Numbered from the stretch's first letter, positions 1 to 8,813 are shown. The stretch is 64,000 nt of DNA from Leifsonia sp. ALI-44-B (GCF_001984125.1 NZ_MTQL01000007.1:434001-498000), one strand, 5' to 3'. Made by a program: numbers and translations. The notes: generated by a model not told the origin, from the letters alone.

Positions 1-1
1 G

Positions 2-262
2 GCGGCCGTGAGCCTGTATTCGAACACCCCGGAGCCGATTGCCGGGGCATCCCCCGAAGCCGCTGCATCCGGCTCATCCGGCTCATCCGGCTCATCCGGC
101 TCATCCGGCTCAATCCTCCCGTCGCACGCTGAGAAGGCGCGCCTGATCTTGCGCCCCTATGCCCTCTGGGGCAACGGGCCGGCACCCGCCGCCATGCGCG
201 TATGGATGCCCCGCGCCTCGGTCCCCGCACGCCCGATCCCCACAGACCGCACCACCGCATAA
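2..262 (+). CDS. C-terminal end of a GH127-like (DUF1680) beta-L-arabinofuranosidase, partial
   Basis: Only the last 86 codons of a gene that begins before the window are visible. Near the end it reads PYALWGNGPAPAAMRVW, which resembles the final strands of GH127 (DUF1680) beta-L-arabinofuranosidases, where a PYxxWxNRGPxxMRVW-like motif is usual. Before that lies a Ser/Gly linker encoded by 9-bp tandem repeats, which is not expected in the family and probably sits in a surface loop. The sugar ABC importer that follows on the same strand (from 379) supports a sugar-use role. Family assignment rests on this short tail, so it is tentative; no catalytic residue is in view. Confidence 0.55.
   Translation, partial: AAVSLYSNTPEPIAGASPEAAASGSSGSSGSSGSSGSILPSHAEKARLILRPYALWGNGPAPAAMRVWMPRASVPARPIPTDRTTA
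65..112 (+). repeat. 9-bp tandem repeat inside the glycosidase tail
   Basis: Four perfect copies of GGCTCATCC run from 71 to 106, with part-copies on both sides. In frame they encode SSG repeats (Ser-Ser-Gly). Unit length is a multiple of three, so gain or loss of units would keep the frame. Confidence 0.9.
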
Positions 263-378
263 CCCCGCACGACTATTTCCTGCACCACGACACCCCGCAC
301 GACGACTCCCGCTCCACCGCACGACGACCCGACCCCCGCCGGGCCGCTCCCACCTTTCAGAAGGAGAAGTGACGCACC

Positions 379-1674
379 ATGAGGCACTCAAGAACAACGC
401 TGTTTCGCCTGATCGCGCTCGGCACCGCAACGGCTGCCGCGTTCTCGTTGTCCGCCTGCAGTTCGGGTGGTGGCGACGCCGACACCCTGACCGTCTGGAC
501 CCGTTCCGACGGCGAGGTCTACACCAAGCAGCTCGCCGAGATGTACGAGAAGGCCAACCCCGGTCTCACGGTCGATGTGACCGTGCTGCCGAACTCCGAT
601 GTGCAGCAGAAGCTGGGCTCGGCGATCAGCTCGGGCAACCCGCCGGATGTCGTGGCCATCGACGTCGTGAAGGCGCCCTACTTCATCAACGCGGGCGCCT
701 TCCAGGACCTGACCGAGCGCATCGACGGACTCGACTACGCCGACGACCTCCTGCCAGCCCAGGTCGATGCCGGCACCTTCGAGGACAAGAAGTACACGTC
801 GCCGTTCACCGCCGACACCTCGGTGCTCTACTACAACAAGGATCTGTTCCGTCAGGCGGGGCTCGACCCTGAGGCGCCTCCGACCACCTGGCAGGAGTTC
901 GCCACCGCGGCCGACAGCATCGGCGGTCTCGGCGACGACATCACCGGCTACCACTACTCCGCGGGCTGCGGCGGGTGTGCCGCGTTCGCCCTCGCCCCCA
1001 TGGTGTGGGCGTCCGGCGGCGACTTCATCGACGCCGACAGCGGCGCGTTGAACCCCGACGCCACGTTCACCGACCCGGTCGTCACCGAGTTCATCGAACT
1101 GCTCAACGGCATGGTGGCGGATGGCGGCATCACAACGGCCAGCCAGACCGACGGCGGCGAGAACTATGGCGGCGCGTTCGAGAACGGCAAGCTCGGCATG
1201 GTCGCGAGTGGTTCGTTCTACCTGAACACGCTGCAGTCGTCCGATCTGCCGTTCGAGATGGGTGTCACGCCGTTGCCCGGCAAGAATGCCGGCGAGATCT
1301 CATCCATGGTCGGTGGCGATGTGCTCGCCATTCCCGAGGGCGCCAAGAACGGTGACGCCGCCTGGGACTTCGTGAAGTGGGCGACCGGGGATGACGCGCA
1401 GAAGTCCCTGGCCGAGAGTGGTTTCACCCCGGTGCGCACCGACCTCTACGAGTCGGACTACAGCTCGAAGGGACCGGAGCAGGCCGCACTCGTCGAGGCC
1501 GCGCTGCAGGGTCAGGTGCCGTACACGGTGTCGTTCAACGCGCTGTTCAGCGACCCGAACGGCCCCATGGTGAGCCTGATGCAGGCCGGTGTGTTCGGTG
1601 ACGATGTGGATGCCGCATCCGCCGCCGCGCAGAAGACCGCCGAGCAGATCGTCACGCAGAACGCCACGGAATAG
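379..1674 (+). CDS. Sugar ABC transporter substrate-binding lipoprotein
   Basis: A 431-residue extracellular solute-binding protein of the sugar-binding family 1 (SBP_bac_1, CUT1 importers). It has a lipoprotein signal peptide with the lipobox LSAC and lipidated Cys27, then DTLTVWTRSDGEV, a start typical of the mature sugar-binding fold. Ribosome site GAAGGAGAAG lies about 10 bases before the ATG. Two permease genes follow directly (from 1700 and 2688), so it should deliver sugar to that pair at the membrane outer face. No ATPase gene is present here; a shared MsiK/MsmX-type ATPase elsewhere is expected. The substrate cannot be read from sequence; the glycosidase remnant upstream suggests an arabinose-containing oligosaccharide, which is inference. 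Confidence 0.92.
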   Translation: MRHSRTTLFRLIALGTATAAAFSLSACSSGGGDADTLTVWTRSDGEVYTKQLAEMYEKANPGLTVDVTVLPNSDVQQKLGSAISSGNPPDVVAIDVVKAPYFINAGAFQDLTERIDGLDYADDLLPAQVDAGTFEDKKYTSPFTADTSVLYYNKDLFRQAGLDPEAPPTTWQEFATAADSIGGLGDDITGYHYSAGCGGCAAFALAPMVWASGGDFIDADSGALNPDATFTDPVVTEFIELLNGMVADGGITTASQTDGGENYGGAFENGKLGMVASGSFYLNTLQSSDLPFEMGVTPLPGKNAGEISSMVGGDVLAIPEGAKNGDAAWDFVKWATGDDAQKSLAESGFTPVRTDLYESDYSSKGPEQAALVEAALQGQVPYTVSFNALFSDPNGPMVSLMQAGVFGDDVDAASAAAQKTAEQIVTQNATE

Positions 1675-1699
1675 CCGACGACGAGTTGATGGAGCAGAC

Positions 1700-2695
1700 A
1701 TGACCGAGACCCTCAGCACGCCGGTGACGCCGTCGCCGGACACGTCGCGCCGCGCGTCTTCGCGTGTCCGCTCCATCTCTCGTGGGCCTCGACCCGGAGG
1801 GGCGGCCGGTCCGTCCCTCCGGGAGCGCCGGCTCTCGCGCACCGGCCTGCTGGCGGTGACACCCGCGCTACTCCTCACGGCCGTGTTCTTCGTCGTGCCC
1901 GTCGCGCTCATGGCCTGGATGAGCCTGCACAAGTGGCCTCTTCTCGGCCGCAGCACGTTCATCGGCCTCGACAACTACGTGCGCGCCTTCACAGCCGACG
2001 ACACGTTTTTGCGTTCGATCGGCTTCACCCTGATCTATACGGTCGTCATCACGCCGATCCTGTTCGTGGCGGGTCTCGCCCTCGCGTTCTTCGTGCGGCG
2101 GCCGTCTCGCGCGAGCACGTTCTTCCGCACCATCTTCTTCACGCCCTATGTGATCGGTTTCGCGGCGGCCAGCTTCCTGTGGCTGTGGTTCACCGACCCG
2201 AGCGCCGGTTCGGTGAATGCCATCCTCACGAGCCTCGGCACCGAGGTCGATCAAACCTCCTGGTTCGTGGAGCAGTGGCCCGCCCTCATCAACGTCATCG
2301 TCATGGTCACGTGGAAGGTCGTCGGCTTTCAGATGATCCTGCTGCTCGGTGGCCTCAACAGCGTTCCGGAGGATGTGCTCGAGGCGGCGCAGATCGACGG
2401 GGCCGGGTGGTGGAGGCGCCTCACCGGAATCATCCTGCCGCTCATGAAGCCCACGATCATCCTGGTGTTGGTGTTCTCGATCAGCGGCTCACTGCTCGCC
2501 TTCGAGCAGTTCTTCCTCATCACGAAGGGTCGCCCCGACAACGAGACGGTCACGGCCGTCTATTGGATCTACAACGTCTCCTTCACCAAGTTCGAACTGG
2601 GCTATGGCGCCGCATTGTCGGTCATCATGCTCGTCCTGTTGCTCATCGTCGCGGCCGCGCAGATCCGCCTTCTGAGAGGACCCAAGAATGGCTGA
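1700..2695 (+). CDS. Sugar ABC transporter permease (MalF-like)
   Basis: A 331-residue inner-membrane permease of the binding-protein-dependent transport family (CUT1). About 40 polar N-terminal residues precede six membrane segments. The EAA loop that contacts the ATPase is visible as EAAQIDGAGWWRR followed by ILPLMKP. The ATG at 1700 was chosen because GGAG stands just before it; longer readings through upstream codons overlap the binding-protein gene and look like frame shadow. The stop overlaps the start of the next permease by 8 bases, indicating coupled translation. Works as a heterodimer with the product of the next gene. Confidence 0.93.
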   Translation: MTETLSTPVTPSPDTSRRASSRVRSISRGPRPGGAAGPSLRERRLSRTGLLAVTPALLLTAVFFVVPVALMAWMSLHKWPLLGRSTFIGLDNYVRAFTADDTFLRSIGFTLIYTVVITPILFVAGLALAFFVRRPSRASTFFRTIFFTPYVIGFAAASFLWLWFTDPSAGSVNAILTSLGTEVDQTSWFVEQWPALINVIVMVTWKVVGFQMILLLGGLNSVPEDVLEAAQIDGAGWWRRLTGIILPLMKPTIILVLVFSISGSLLAFEQFFLITKGRPDNETVTAVYWIYNVSFTKFELGYGAALSVIMLVLLLIVAAAQIRLLRGPKNG

Positions 2696-3641
2696 GCCCC
2701 GATCGGATGCGTCAGCTCCGGCCTCGTCGTCCACCGCTGTGGTCGCTCCCCCGGCTGCGGCCATCGCGGCCATCAGCCCGACTCCGGCCGCGTCCCTGCG
2801 TCGCAAGCGGGGTCGCGGAGCCGTCGGCGTCTGGTGGTGGGTGGGCGGCATCGTGCTCGTGTCGCTCTTCGCGTTGCCGCTGCTTTCTGCAGTCACGGGC
2901 AGCCTCAAGTCCCCCGCCGAATTGCAGCAACGCCCGGCCACGTTCTTTCCGCAGACGCTGAGCGGCGACGCCTGGTCTCGCCTGTTCGACCCCTCGCAGG
3001 GCACCCTCACGGGTCTGGCGAACAGCCTGGTCGTCGCGATCGGCACCGTCGCACTCACCGTGGTGTTGTCGACCCTCGCGGGCTACGGTTTCGGCCGCTT
3101 CCGTTTTCGTGGAAGCACCCTCCTGTTCGGCGTCGTGCTCGCGGGCATGATGATCCCGTTCAGCGTGCTCCTCACCCCGATCAGCGTGGTGTTGCGCACC
3201 CTCGGCGTCAGCAACTCCCTGCTCGGCCTGGTGCTCGTCTACACGACCTACCAGTTGCCGTTCTGCATCTTCATCATGCGCAACGCCTTCGCGGCCATCC
3301 CCGACGAGATCGAAGAGGCGGCCATGATCGATGGATGCTCGCGCCGCATTGTCCTGTTGCGCATGTTCGTGCCCCTCGTCGTGCCGGGCATCGTCACGGC
3401 CGCGATCTTCGCGTTCCTCAACGCGTGGAACGAGTTCCTCGGCGCCCTCGTCCTCCTGTCGGACCAGGCTCTCTTCACGCTTCCCGTCGTCCTGCAGACC
3501 AAGCAGATCGGTCAATTCGGCAAGGTCGACTGGGGCCTGCTCGACGCGGGTGTCGTCGTCTCGATGATCCCCTGCCTGCTCATCTTCTTCCTGCTGCAGC
3601 GCTACTACGTCAACGGCATCTTCAGCGGCGCGGCGAAGTAG
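2688..3641 (+). CDS. Sugar ABC transporter permease (MalG-like)
   Basis: A 317-residue second permease of the same importer. A Pro/Ala-rich N-terminal tail of about 45 residues is followed by six membrane segments; the EAA loop reads EEAAMIDGCSRRIVLLRMF, and the protein ends in the usual short NGIFSGAAK tail of MalG-type subunits. It overlaps the previous gene by 8 bases. Its 3' end overlaps by 20 bases the end of a convergent gene (3622-4083). The unit of one binding protein and two permeases without ATPase matches actinobacterial CUT1 operons. Confidence 0.93.
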   Translation: MAEPRSDASAPASSSTAVVAPPAAAIAAISPTPAASLRRKRGRGAVGVWWWVGGIVLVSLFALPLLSAVTGSLKSPAELQQRPATFFPQTLSGDAWSRLFDPSQGTLTGLANSLVVAIGTVALTVVLSTLAGYGFGRFRFRGSTLLFGVVLAGMMIPFSVLLTPISVVLRTLGVSNSLLGLVLVYTTYQLPFCIFIMRNAFAAIPDEIEEAAMIDGCSRRIVLLRMFVPLVVPGIVTAAIFAFLNAWNEFLGALVLLSDQALFTLPVVLQTKQIGQFGKVDWGLLDAGVVVSMIPCLLIFFLLQRYYVNGIFSGAAK

Positions 3642-4083
3642 GGGCCGGGGTAACCTGACCGTCGCGCCGCGCGGCGAGCGCCACGACGTAGAGCGGGAGC
3701 AACGCATAGATCGGAGCGAACGCGATCGCACCGAGAATGGCCGGACCCGTCGGCTCGGCATGCCCCAGATTGATGGCGATCAGCGCGACCCCCACCCCTG
3801 CGCTAACTGCCGTCAGGAGGGCCGCGGTGAACAAGGTGCCCTTATGTGCGGCTCCTCGATCCCTATCGATCGCCGCCGTGACGGCCAGAACGAGGCCCAC
3901 GGCGGTCAGCAGGACGACCGGGATGAAGAAGGCCCAGAGAGGCTGCGTGTTGGTCACCTCTGTGCCCGACCATTGCACATCGAGGGCGCTCGGCAGAGGC
4001 ATCCACGCGATGAGCACCCCCGCGGCGATGAGCGTCGGCACCCCGACGAGGATCGCCGCAACGATGCGCCATGCCTTCACCAT
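3622..4083 (-). CDS. Small four-helix membrane protein, unknown function
   Basis: A 153-residue protein with about four hydrophobic segments (residues near 7-28, 48-70, 84-106, 117-137). The spacing and the short loop after the first helix recall DUF1648/SdpI-like small membrane proteins, but I do not see a decisive motif. Start is ATG at 4083. It converges on the permease operon and the two genes overlap by 20 bases at their ends. No operon partner is evident. Function is not known. Confidence 0.7.
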   Translation of the reverse strand: MVKAWRIVAAILVGVPTLIAAGVLIAWMPLPSALDVQWSGTEVTNTQPLWAFFIPVVLLTAVGLVLAVTAAIDRDRGAAHKGTLFTAALLTAVSAGVGVALIAINLGHAEPTGPAILGAIAFAPIYALLPLYVVALAARRDGQVTPAPTSPRR

Positions 4084-4152
4084 GACACCCGAGTCTAGGC
4101 GGCTCGCGCACAGCCGCCGACCTGCGCGACCACTTCGATCATCACTGGAACC

Positions 4153-4866
4153 TCATCTCGCCGTCGGTCCGTCGCCCCGGCCATGCACTGGTCTGGCGTT
4201 CGTCGGCGGCTCGCCAACCTCATCCACGGTGTGGCCGGTGCACGCCATCTTGGTCACGCTAGCCCGCTTGATGCGCGACACTGTGAACCAGCGCATCGCG
4301 TCGCGCATCCGGCACCACCCGACGAGGTACCACTGGCCGTTCGTGGATGCGAACAGCACGGGCTCGACGTCGCGCGTGGTCGTGACCCCGGACTGCGCGG
4401 TGTAGCGCAGGCGGACGACGCGCTGCTCGGCCATCCCCTCCTCCAGCGCCGAACGGATCGCACGCGAGGGCGACGGTGGCGCATCGACCCAGACGCGGCC
4501 GGCGAGCTGCTCGGCGCGGGCGCGGGTGCGGGGGTCGAGGACATCCACGATCTTCTGGATGCCCGCTGCCGCCAGATCTGAGTAGGGGGCATCGCGCGCG
4601 GCCGACACAGCAGCCATGAGCGCCACCGCCTGCTCTGCCGACAAGCTGACCGGCGGCAGAGATGCACCCACCGCCAGCCCGTAACCACCGCCGGGCCCGG
4701 GTCGCGACCAGATGGGCGAGCCGCTGCGTTCGAGGGCGGCGAGGTCCCGTTTGACGGTGCGCACGGACACGTCGAACTCGCGCGCCAACCGTTCGGCGGA
4801 GCTGCCGCGCGTTCCGTTGCGGCGCAGCATCTCGGACAGCGCGTGCAACCGCTCGGCGCGCTTCAT
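4153..4866 (-). CDS. WYL-domain transcriptional regulator (DeoR-like HTH)
   Basis: A 237-residue regulator. Residues 1-60 form a winged helix (MKRAERLHALSEMLRRNG, then SVRTVKRDLAALERSG), and residues 130-210 form a WYL-type ligand domain with RVVRLRYTAQSG and NGQWYLVGWCRMRDAMRWF. Start at 4866 begins the HTH exactly; longer readings upstream add Ser/Arg-rich sequence that overlaps the opposite gene and are rejected. It is divergent from the hydrolase at 4970, with about 100 bases between them, a layout typical of YafY-type regulators controlling the neighbour gene. Ligand unknown. Confidence 0.9.
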   Translation of the reverse strand: MKRAERLHALSEMLRRNGTRGSSAERLAREFDVSVRTVKRDLAALERSGSPIWSRPGPGGGYGLAVGASLPPVSLSAEQAVALMAAVSAARDAPYSDLAAAGIQKIVDVLDPRTRARAEQLAGRVWVDAPPSPSRAIRSALEEGMAEQRVVRLRYTAQSGVTTTRDVEPVLFASTNGQWYLVGWCRMRDAMRWFTVSRIKRASVTKMACTGHTVDEVGEPPTNARPVHGRGDGPTAR

Positions 4867-4918
4867 CGCCGCTGCCGTCGCTGCCGCTGGCGCTGACGCC
4901 GAGAAATGTTCGAGTTCA

Positions 4919-4935
4919 TGACAGAAATAGTGACA
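4919..4935. promoter_or_regulatory. Possible binding site between regulator and hydrolase
   Basis: Two TGACA words 12 bases apart lie in the 100-base gap between the divergent WYL regulator and the hydrolase. One helical-turn spacing fits a regulator site, but the repeat is short and could be chance. Confidence 0.25.
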
Positions 4936-4969
4936 CACACCTGCCCGGAGCGAGCCGGAGGATGGTGTC

Positions 4970-5728
4970 ATGACAACACAGAACAGCACCCCGGCCATCA
5001 TCCTCATTGCCGGCCACTGGCTGGGCGCGTGGGCTTGGGATGACGTGCTCGAACACCTGCGCACCGACACGTCTCGCGTGGTCGCCCTCACCCTGCCCGG
5101 CCTCGACCCCGACGACCCCGACCGCGCCACCCGAACCCTCGACGACCAGGCCGCAGCGATCGAACACACCCTCGCCCACCTTGAGGTCTCGACCGACCAG
5201 CCAGCGACGCTCGTCGCTCACAGCGGGGCGAACGGTCCCGTCAGCCTCGTGCTCGACCGCCACCCCGAACTCATCGGCCGGATGATCTGGGTCGACTCGG
5301 GCCCGATGGCCAACGGCACCGCCTTCGCGCCCGACTTCCCGGAGGAGCTGACCGAGCTTCCGCTCCCACCGTTCGACGTCCTGGCCCAGCAGGCGAGCCT
5401 GGAAGGCCTGACCCCCGAGATGCTCGACCGTTTCCGCTCGCGGGCGGTGCCCGAACCGGCGCCGGTGCTGCACCAGATCGTTGAGCTCACGAACGACGCC
5501 CGCCACGCCGTCCCGACCACGCTGGTGTGCTGCTCGATCTCAAGCACGCAGGTGCTGGAAATGGCGCGCGCCGGTCACCCCATGTTCGCCGAGGTCGCGC
5601 ATCTCGCAATCGTCGACGTCATTGACCTACCGACCGGCCACTGGCCGATGTGGAGCCGTGCCGTCGACCTCACACGCATTATCGACGAAACGGCGCGCGA
5701 ATCAGCTGATCTACACGACTGCGCGTAG
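4970..5728 (+). CDS. Alpha/beta hydrolase
   Basis: A 252-residue cytoplasmic alpha/beta hydrolase. The oxyanion motif is at the N-terminus (IAGHWLGAW), the nucleophile elbow is VAHSGANG with likely Ser85, and a C-terminal TGHWP carries the likely catalytic His. The elbow has Ala-His-Ser-Gly rather than the usual Gly-x-Ser-x-Gly, as also seen in some esterases of the family. GGAGG precedes the ATG. Divergent from the WYL regulator at 4153, which probably controls it. Substrate cannot be told from sequence. A weak stem-loop follows the stop. Confidence 0.87.
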   Translation: MTTQNSTPAIILIAGHWLGAWAWDDVLEHLRTDTSRVVALTLPGLDPDDPDRATRTLDDQAAAIEHTLAHLEVSTDQPATLVAHSGANGPVSLVLDRHPELIGRMIWVDSGPMANGTAFAPDFPEELTELPLPPFDVLAQQASLEGLTPEMLDRFRSRAVPEPAPVLHQIVELTNDARHAVPTTLVCCSISSTQVLEMARAGHPMFAEVAHLAIVDVIDLPTGHWPMWSRAVDLTRIIDETARESADLHDCA

Positions 5729-5738
5729 GCACCCCGCA

Positions 5739-5761
5739 CGAGGGCCGAAAGACAGCCCTCT
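5739..5761 (+). terminator. Weak stem-loop after the hydrolase gene
   Basis: GAGGGC and GCCCTC form a 6-bp stem with a 9-base loop just after the hydrolase stop. No T-run follows. After it the composition shifts to more A/T up to the gene at 6024, where I see no further gene. Confidence 0.4.
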
Positions 5762-6023
5762 CTCGCAGGTCGGTTATATTCACCCCAGGAGCAGCCGCCT
5801 TCGACTGCCATCGATATGTAACTTCCGCGAATGTGTCATTGCTTCACCGCTATCAAGGACCGCTCTCACTCGATTTCCTCAGTCACTTGGCCGAATATTC
5901 AACGTCATTGGCAATGCCGTCTTCGTGGACGCCCGATATTGGACGAGCGTGTCGTGTCAAACTTGCAGTCTGATCATCAGCAGAGCCCTTTCAGGCTAAA
6001 GGCAGCGAGCCGATAGGAGGAAT

Positions 6024-6863
6024 GTGAACACACCAACCGATCCGACCACCGAACTGCTAGCCGCCATTTTGGTAGCGGTTGTAACTGCAACCCTTAGCCT
6101 CTTAGCCTTCTTCGTTCAATCCGTATTCCGAGCTCGAAGTGCCCGAATAGAAACCCAGAGACTTGGCTTCGAATCGATCATGCGCACCGCATACGCGTGG
6201 GCCCGCGAGCGTGCCTCATCGCCATCTAACCGTGCGCATTTAGATCTCGGAGTATTGGCAGTGAGCCTTCCGAGCCGGGCCTTCGTCGTAACCGAATGGC
6301 TAAAGCTCAGATTTGCTGATCTTGAAAGCCGCTACTCCACTTCGACGCCGTTCGACGAATCGGGACTTCTCGATGATCTGACCAGGATCGGCTCGACACT
6401 TCACAGCTGGAACGTCGGCAATATTCGCGACAAAGATCTCGCTATGACAGTCGTTGCGCTGGGATACGACGATTCGTACATGCAAAGCGGGTTCGAACGC
6501 TTTCGCTTTGCGCAGAGATTTACCAGATCGCAGCGCCTAGTGTTCCTCCTTCTTTGTATCGACCGATATAGCCAGCGGCTCGTTAGTGCGAGTAACGCTC
6601 TTCGATGGTGGGAGGCTTTGGTGATCTACCGGATCAATTCGTTCCTAACCCCGCCCCCCACGTCAATAGTCGGAACTATAGCCCTTGGCTTCCTGCCGAG
6701 GCGCTACGTGCAGTGGACTGCTTCCTTCTCCGAGAGCGTTCGCAACCACTTCTTCGACCATGGCTTTCTTCTCAAGCAGAAGATTCTAGACAATGTCGTG
6801 GACGGCTCTGAGTATCACGGTGCCGTGTATCTCTATCTAAGGACGCTGGAGTACGACCGCTAG
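6024..6863 (+). CDS. Unknown membrane-anchored protein in an A/T-richer islet
   Basis: A 279-residue protein I do not recognise. It has one clear membrane helix at residues 10-35 (AAILVAVVTATLSLLAFFV) and then a mostly alpha-helical, charged body likely in the cytoplasm, rich in Arg and Phe. The start is GTG at 6024, with AGGAGG only 3 bases before it; the ATG overlapping it at 6022 runs into a stop at once. Codons are less G/C-biased than in the genes before 5728. It is convergent with the XRE/protease gene (12-base gap). Together these suggest recent gain and a possible link with the nuclease and protease genes of the islet. No function is proposed. Confidence 0.75.
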   Translation: MNTPTDPTTELLAAILVAVVTATLSLLAFFVQSVFRARSARIETQRLGFESIMRTAYAWARERASSPSNRAHLDLGVLAVSLPSRAFVVTEWLKLRFADLESRYSTSTPFDESGLLDDLTRIGSTLHSWNVGNIRDKDLAMTVVALGYDDSYMQSGFERFRFAQRFTRSQRLVFLLLCIDRYSQRLVSASNALRWWEALVIYRINSFLTPPPTSIVGTIALGFLPRRYVQWTASFSESVRNHFFDHGFLLKQKILDNVVDGSEYHGAVYLYLRTLEYDR

Positions 6864-6875
6864 CTCCGCCTGATT

Positions 6876-8078
6876 TCACCGTCCGAAGATTGGCGTGACA
6901 TTCGAGGTGGGCTCCGCCCTTTCAGCCAGGCCCAGGCTTTGCAGGCGGCGCTTCGGCTTGCGCTGCCCTTGTAACAGCGGAGAAACGAACTTTGGCGGCC
7001 AATAGCCGATTTCGTCGCTGAGGGCTGAAGCCGAGCCCTCGGGCCCATATGCCGTTTCAATCATCTTCCCGACAAGCCACGGAGCTTCAGGCTCGCGTTC
7101 AGTGCTTCCCGGTTCCTCAACGCGCCAAGTCTTTCCGGTCTCCGAATTTCGCCTCGCCGACAGTTGCTTATATAGACCCGACCGCAACTCAGCGCCCACC
7201 AAGCCCAGACGGTACGCGCGCTCAATCAGAGCCGCGAGCGAAACCCCCCATTTTCGCTTCAGCGGCATCAGGTTCGCCAGAGTCACCCTTCCGGGCCAAT
7301 CCATCCGGAACCCCCTCGCTGGCATAAGGAAGGCAGATCCAAACGCAAAAGCTTCGTCCTCGGCGTTTTCTGGGACGTGCCAACGGTGCAGCACTAAATG
7401 CCCAAGTTCGTGTGCCGCAGACATTCGTATTCGCTCCCACGAGTTTGTTTGCCTAAGAAGCACAAGGGGGCGATCGAACTGCACTCCTGTCCATAACGAC
7501 ACAGCGTCGTGCTTAGCCGCACCACGAACGTCGAATGGCGCACAAAGCACGGGCACCCCGGCTCGCTCAATCGCGCGAATCACGTGAACCACAGGCTCAT
7601 CGACATCAATTCCAAGCAAACGCCGTACCTCGTCCGCGGATTGCTCTGGGCCCGGCGTTACCTCGAATGTCGGAACAAGAAGCGGGATTGGCTTGATGTG
7701 AAGGGAAACCACCTCGAGCAACTCGCTAGCCACGCGCGACCACACTTCGATCGCTTCTTCATCGAATTTCGTCATACTTCGTTGGGCGCGAAAACGAAGA
7801 CCATTCGAGACGGCATTGGCACTCGGCGCCACCGTGAAAAAACGCGACTCGAATCCGTACAAGGTACCAAGTTGTCTGAGGAGATTCTCATCGATACTCA
7901 CTGTCGACGACGACGTTTCGAGCCGCGAATACCTCACGCGGGTGATGCCTAGATGATCAGCGGCTTCGCTAGAGCGGAGACCGGCCAACAGCCGTGCATC
8001 ACGGACTCGAGCGGAAAAGACGTCCAATTCACGCGGACGAAGTTCCTGACTCTGCACTTTCTTCACCCTCAATATCAT
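6876..8078 (-). CDS. XRE-family HTH regulator fused to ImmA/IrrE-type metallopeptidase
   Basis: A protein of up to 400 residues. Residues 20-75 are a XRE helix-turn-helix (ARLLAGLRSSEAADHLG, then TRVRYSRLE). Residues 140-260 are an ImmA/IrrE (COG2856) zinc peptidase with HELGH at 223-227 and a third ligand likely Glu242 (DEAFAFGSAFLMP). Known relatives such as ImmA and IrrE cleave repressors after stress; in fused forms the same chain binds DNA. The 5' end overlaps the previous gene by 50 bases; GTG codons a few residues in are alternative starts. The C-terminal 80 residues (GPEGSASALSDEIGYW and beyond) match nothing I know. Likely autoregulated and translated with the 8029-8736 gene. Confidence 0.85.
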   Translation of the reverse strand: MILRVKKVQSQELRPRELDVFSARVRDARLLAGLRSSEAADHLGITRVRYSRLETSSSTVSIDENLLRQLGTLYGFESRFFTVAPSANAVSNGLRFRAQRSMTKFDEEAIEVWSRVASELLEVVSLHIKPIPLLVPTFEVTPGPEQSADEVRRLLGIDVDEPVVHVIRAIERAGVPVLCAPFDVRGAAKHDAVSLWTGVQFDRPLVLLRQTNSWERIRMSAAHELGHLVLHRWHVPENAEDEAFAFGSAFLMPARGFRMDWPGRVTLANLMPLKRKWGVSLAALIERAYRLGLVGAELRSGLYKQLSARRNSETGKTWRVEEPGSTEREPEAPWLVGKMIETAYGPEGSASALSDEIGYWPPKFVSPLLQGQRKPKRRLQSLGLAERAEPTSNVTPIFGR

Positions 8079-8736
8079 TGATTTCAGTTACTAGTTCGTG
8101 GGAAGAAGCCTCGTTGCGTGGTTCGACGACACCATCGAGAGCATCCTCATCGTTGAGGTCAAGGACGAGAGGAAGGATTCGCTTAACCGGCCCCATCGTG
8201 TCTAGCTCCGGAGACTTGCCCGTCACCCTTTCCGCCGAACCATCATAGATTGCGACTTCGTCAATCCATTCGCACGCCCAGCCAAACTTCGCTTCGCTAG
8301 TTATGACTTGGGCAACGATTAGTCGAGCAAGCCGACCCTCACGCACCGAATAGAAGATGTACGGCTTTCCCGGCTGGTCGAACAATTCCGCATTTTCGAA
8401 GTCAAAGACCCCGGATGCAGCCAGGTGTCCATGAGCAGGGCGGTGCAGGATCTTCGGGCGGAGTGGGCTCCCTTCAATGCAAACCTGCATTGAGTCAGCC
8501 TCCCGAACACGAACCGACATGCCCGTCTCGATCAAACTTGGAGCGCCTTCCGCGGTCATCGCCACACGCTCACGCACCATTGCGTGGAAGAGCTGGGGAT
8601 TTATTCGCCCCTGCACCTTCTCTTCGCGTTCCTGGGTGACAGCCCGAATTGAGCCGTCGATAATGCGAGCCAACGAAGTCAGTCCGCCGCGGGCGTCATT
8701 TACGTATGTCGCAAGGTCACTCTGAAAATGTGCCAT
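8029..8736 (-). CDS. Unknown partner protein of the XRE/ImmA protease
   Basis: A 235-residue soluble protein not recognised. It starts with an amphipathic helical region (residues 1-50), has a middle part with short beta-like stretches (KPYIFYSVREGRLARLIVA, KFGWACEWIDEVAIYDG), and ends in a very acidic tail rich in Glu, Asp and Ser (residues 190-235). No signal peptide or membrane segment. Its end overlaps the start of the XRE/ImmA gene by 50 bases, which indicates tight coupling. By analogy with ImmR/ImmA and DdrO/IrrE pairs it could be a substrate, sensor or effector of the protease; this is inference from position only. Confidence 0.7.
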   Translation of the reverse strand: MAHFQSDLATYVNDARGGLTSLARIIDGSIRAVTQEREEKVQGRINPQLFHAMVRERVAMTAEGAPSLIETGMSVRVREADSMQVCIEGSPLRPKILHRPAHGHLAASGVFDFENAELFDQPGKPYIFYSVREGRLARLIVAQVITSEAKFGWACEWIDEVAIYDGSAERVTGKSPELDTMGPVKRILPLVLDLNDEDALDGVVEPRNEASSHELVTEINDIEGEESAESGTSSA

Positions 8737-8738
8737 AT

Positions 8739-8752
8739 GTGAAATATATCAC
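8739..8752. promoter_or_regulatory. Near-palindrome before the protease operon
   Basis: GTGAAATATATCAC is a 14-base near-palindrome (two mismatched positions) placed 2 bases before the start of the unknown partner gene, in an A/T-rich stretch that also fits a promoter. A XRE regulator made by the same unit would be a natural binder. Not tested. Confidence 0.4.
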
Positions 8753-8813
8753 GCGAAATACACATCACTCAAGCACCATCTTTTCTCATCCCTCCGGCAC
8801 TCGCACCTTCATC

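Noticed and set aside
65-112. CRISPR-like array
   Set aside because: Units are 9 bp without spacers and code for Ser-Gly; no cas genes in the window.
6876-8736. Classical toxin-antitoxin pair
   Set aside because: The partner is large and lacks a known toxin fold; only the XRE-protease part resembles such systems.
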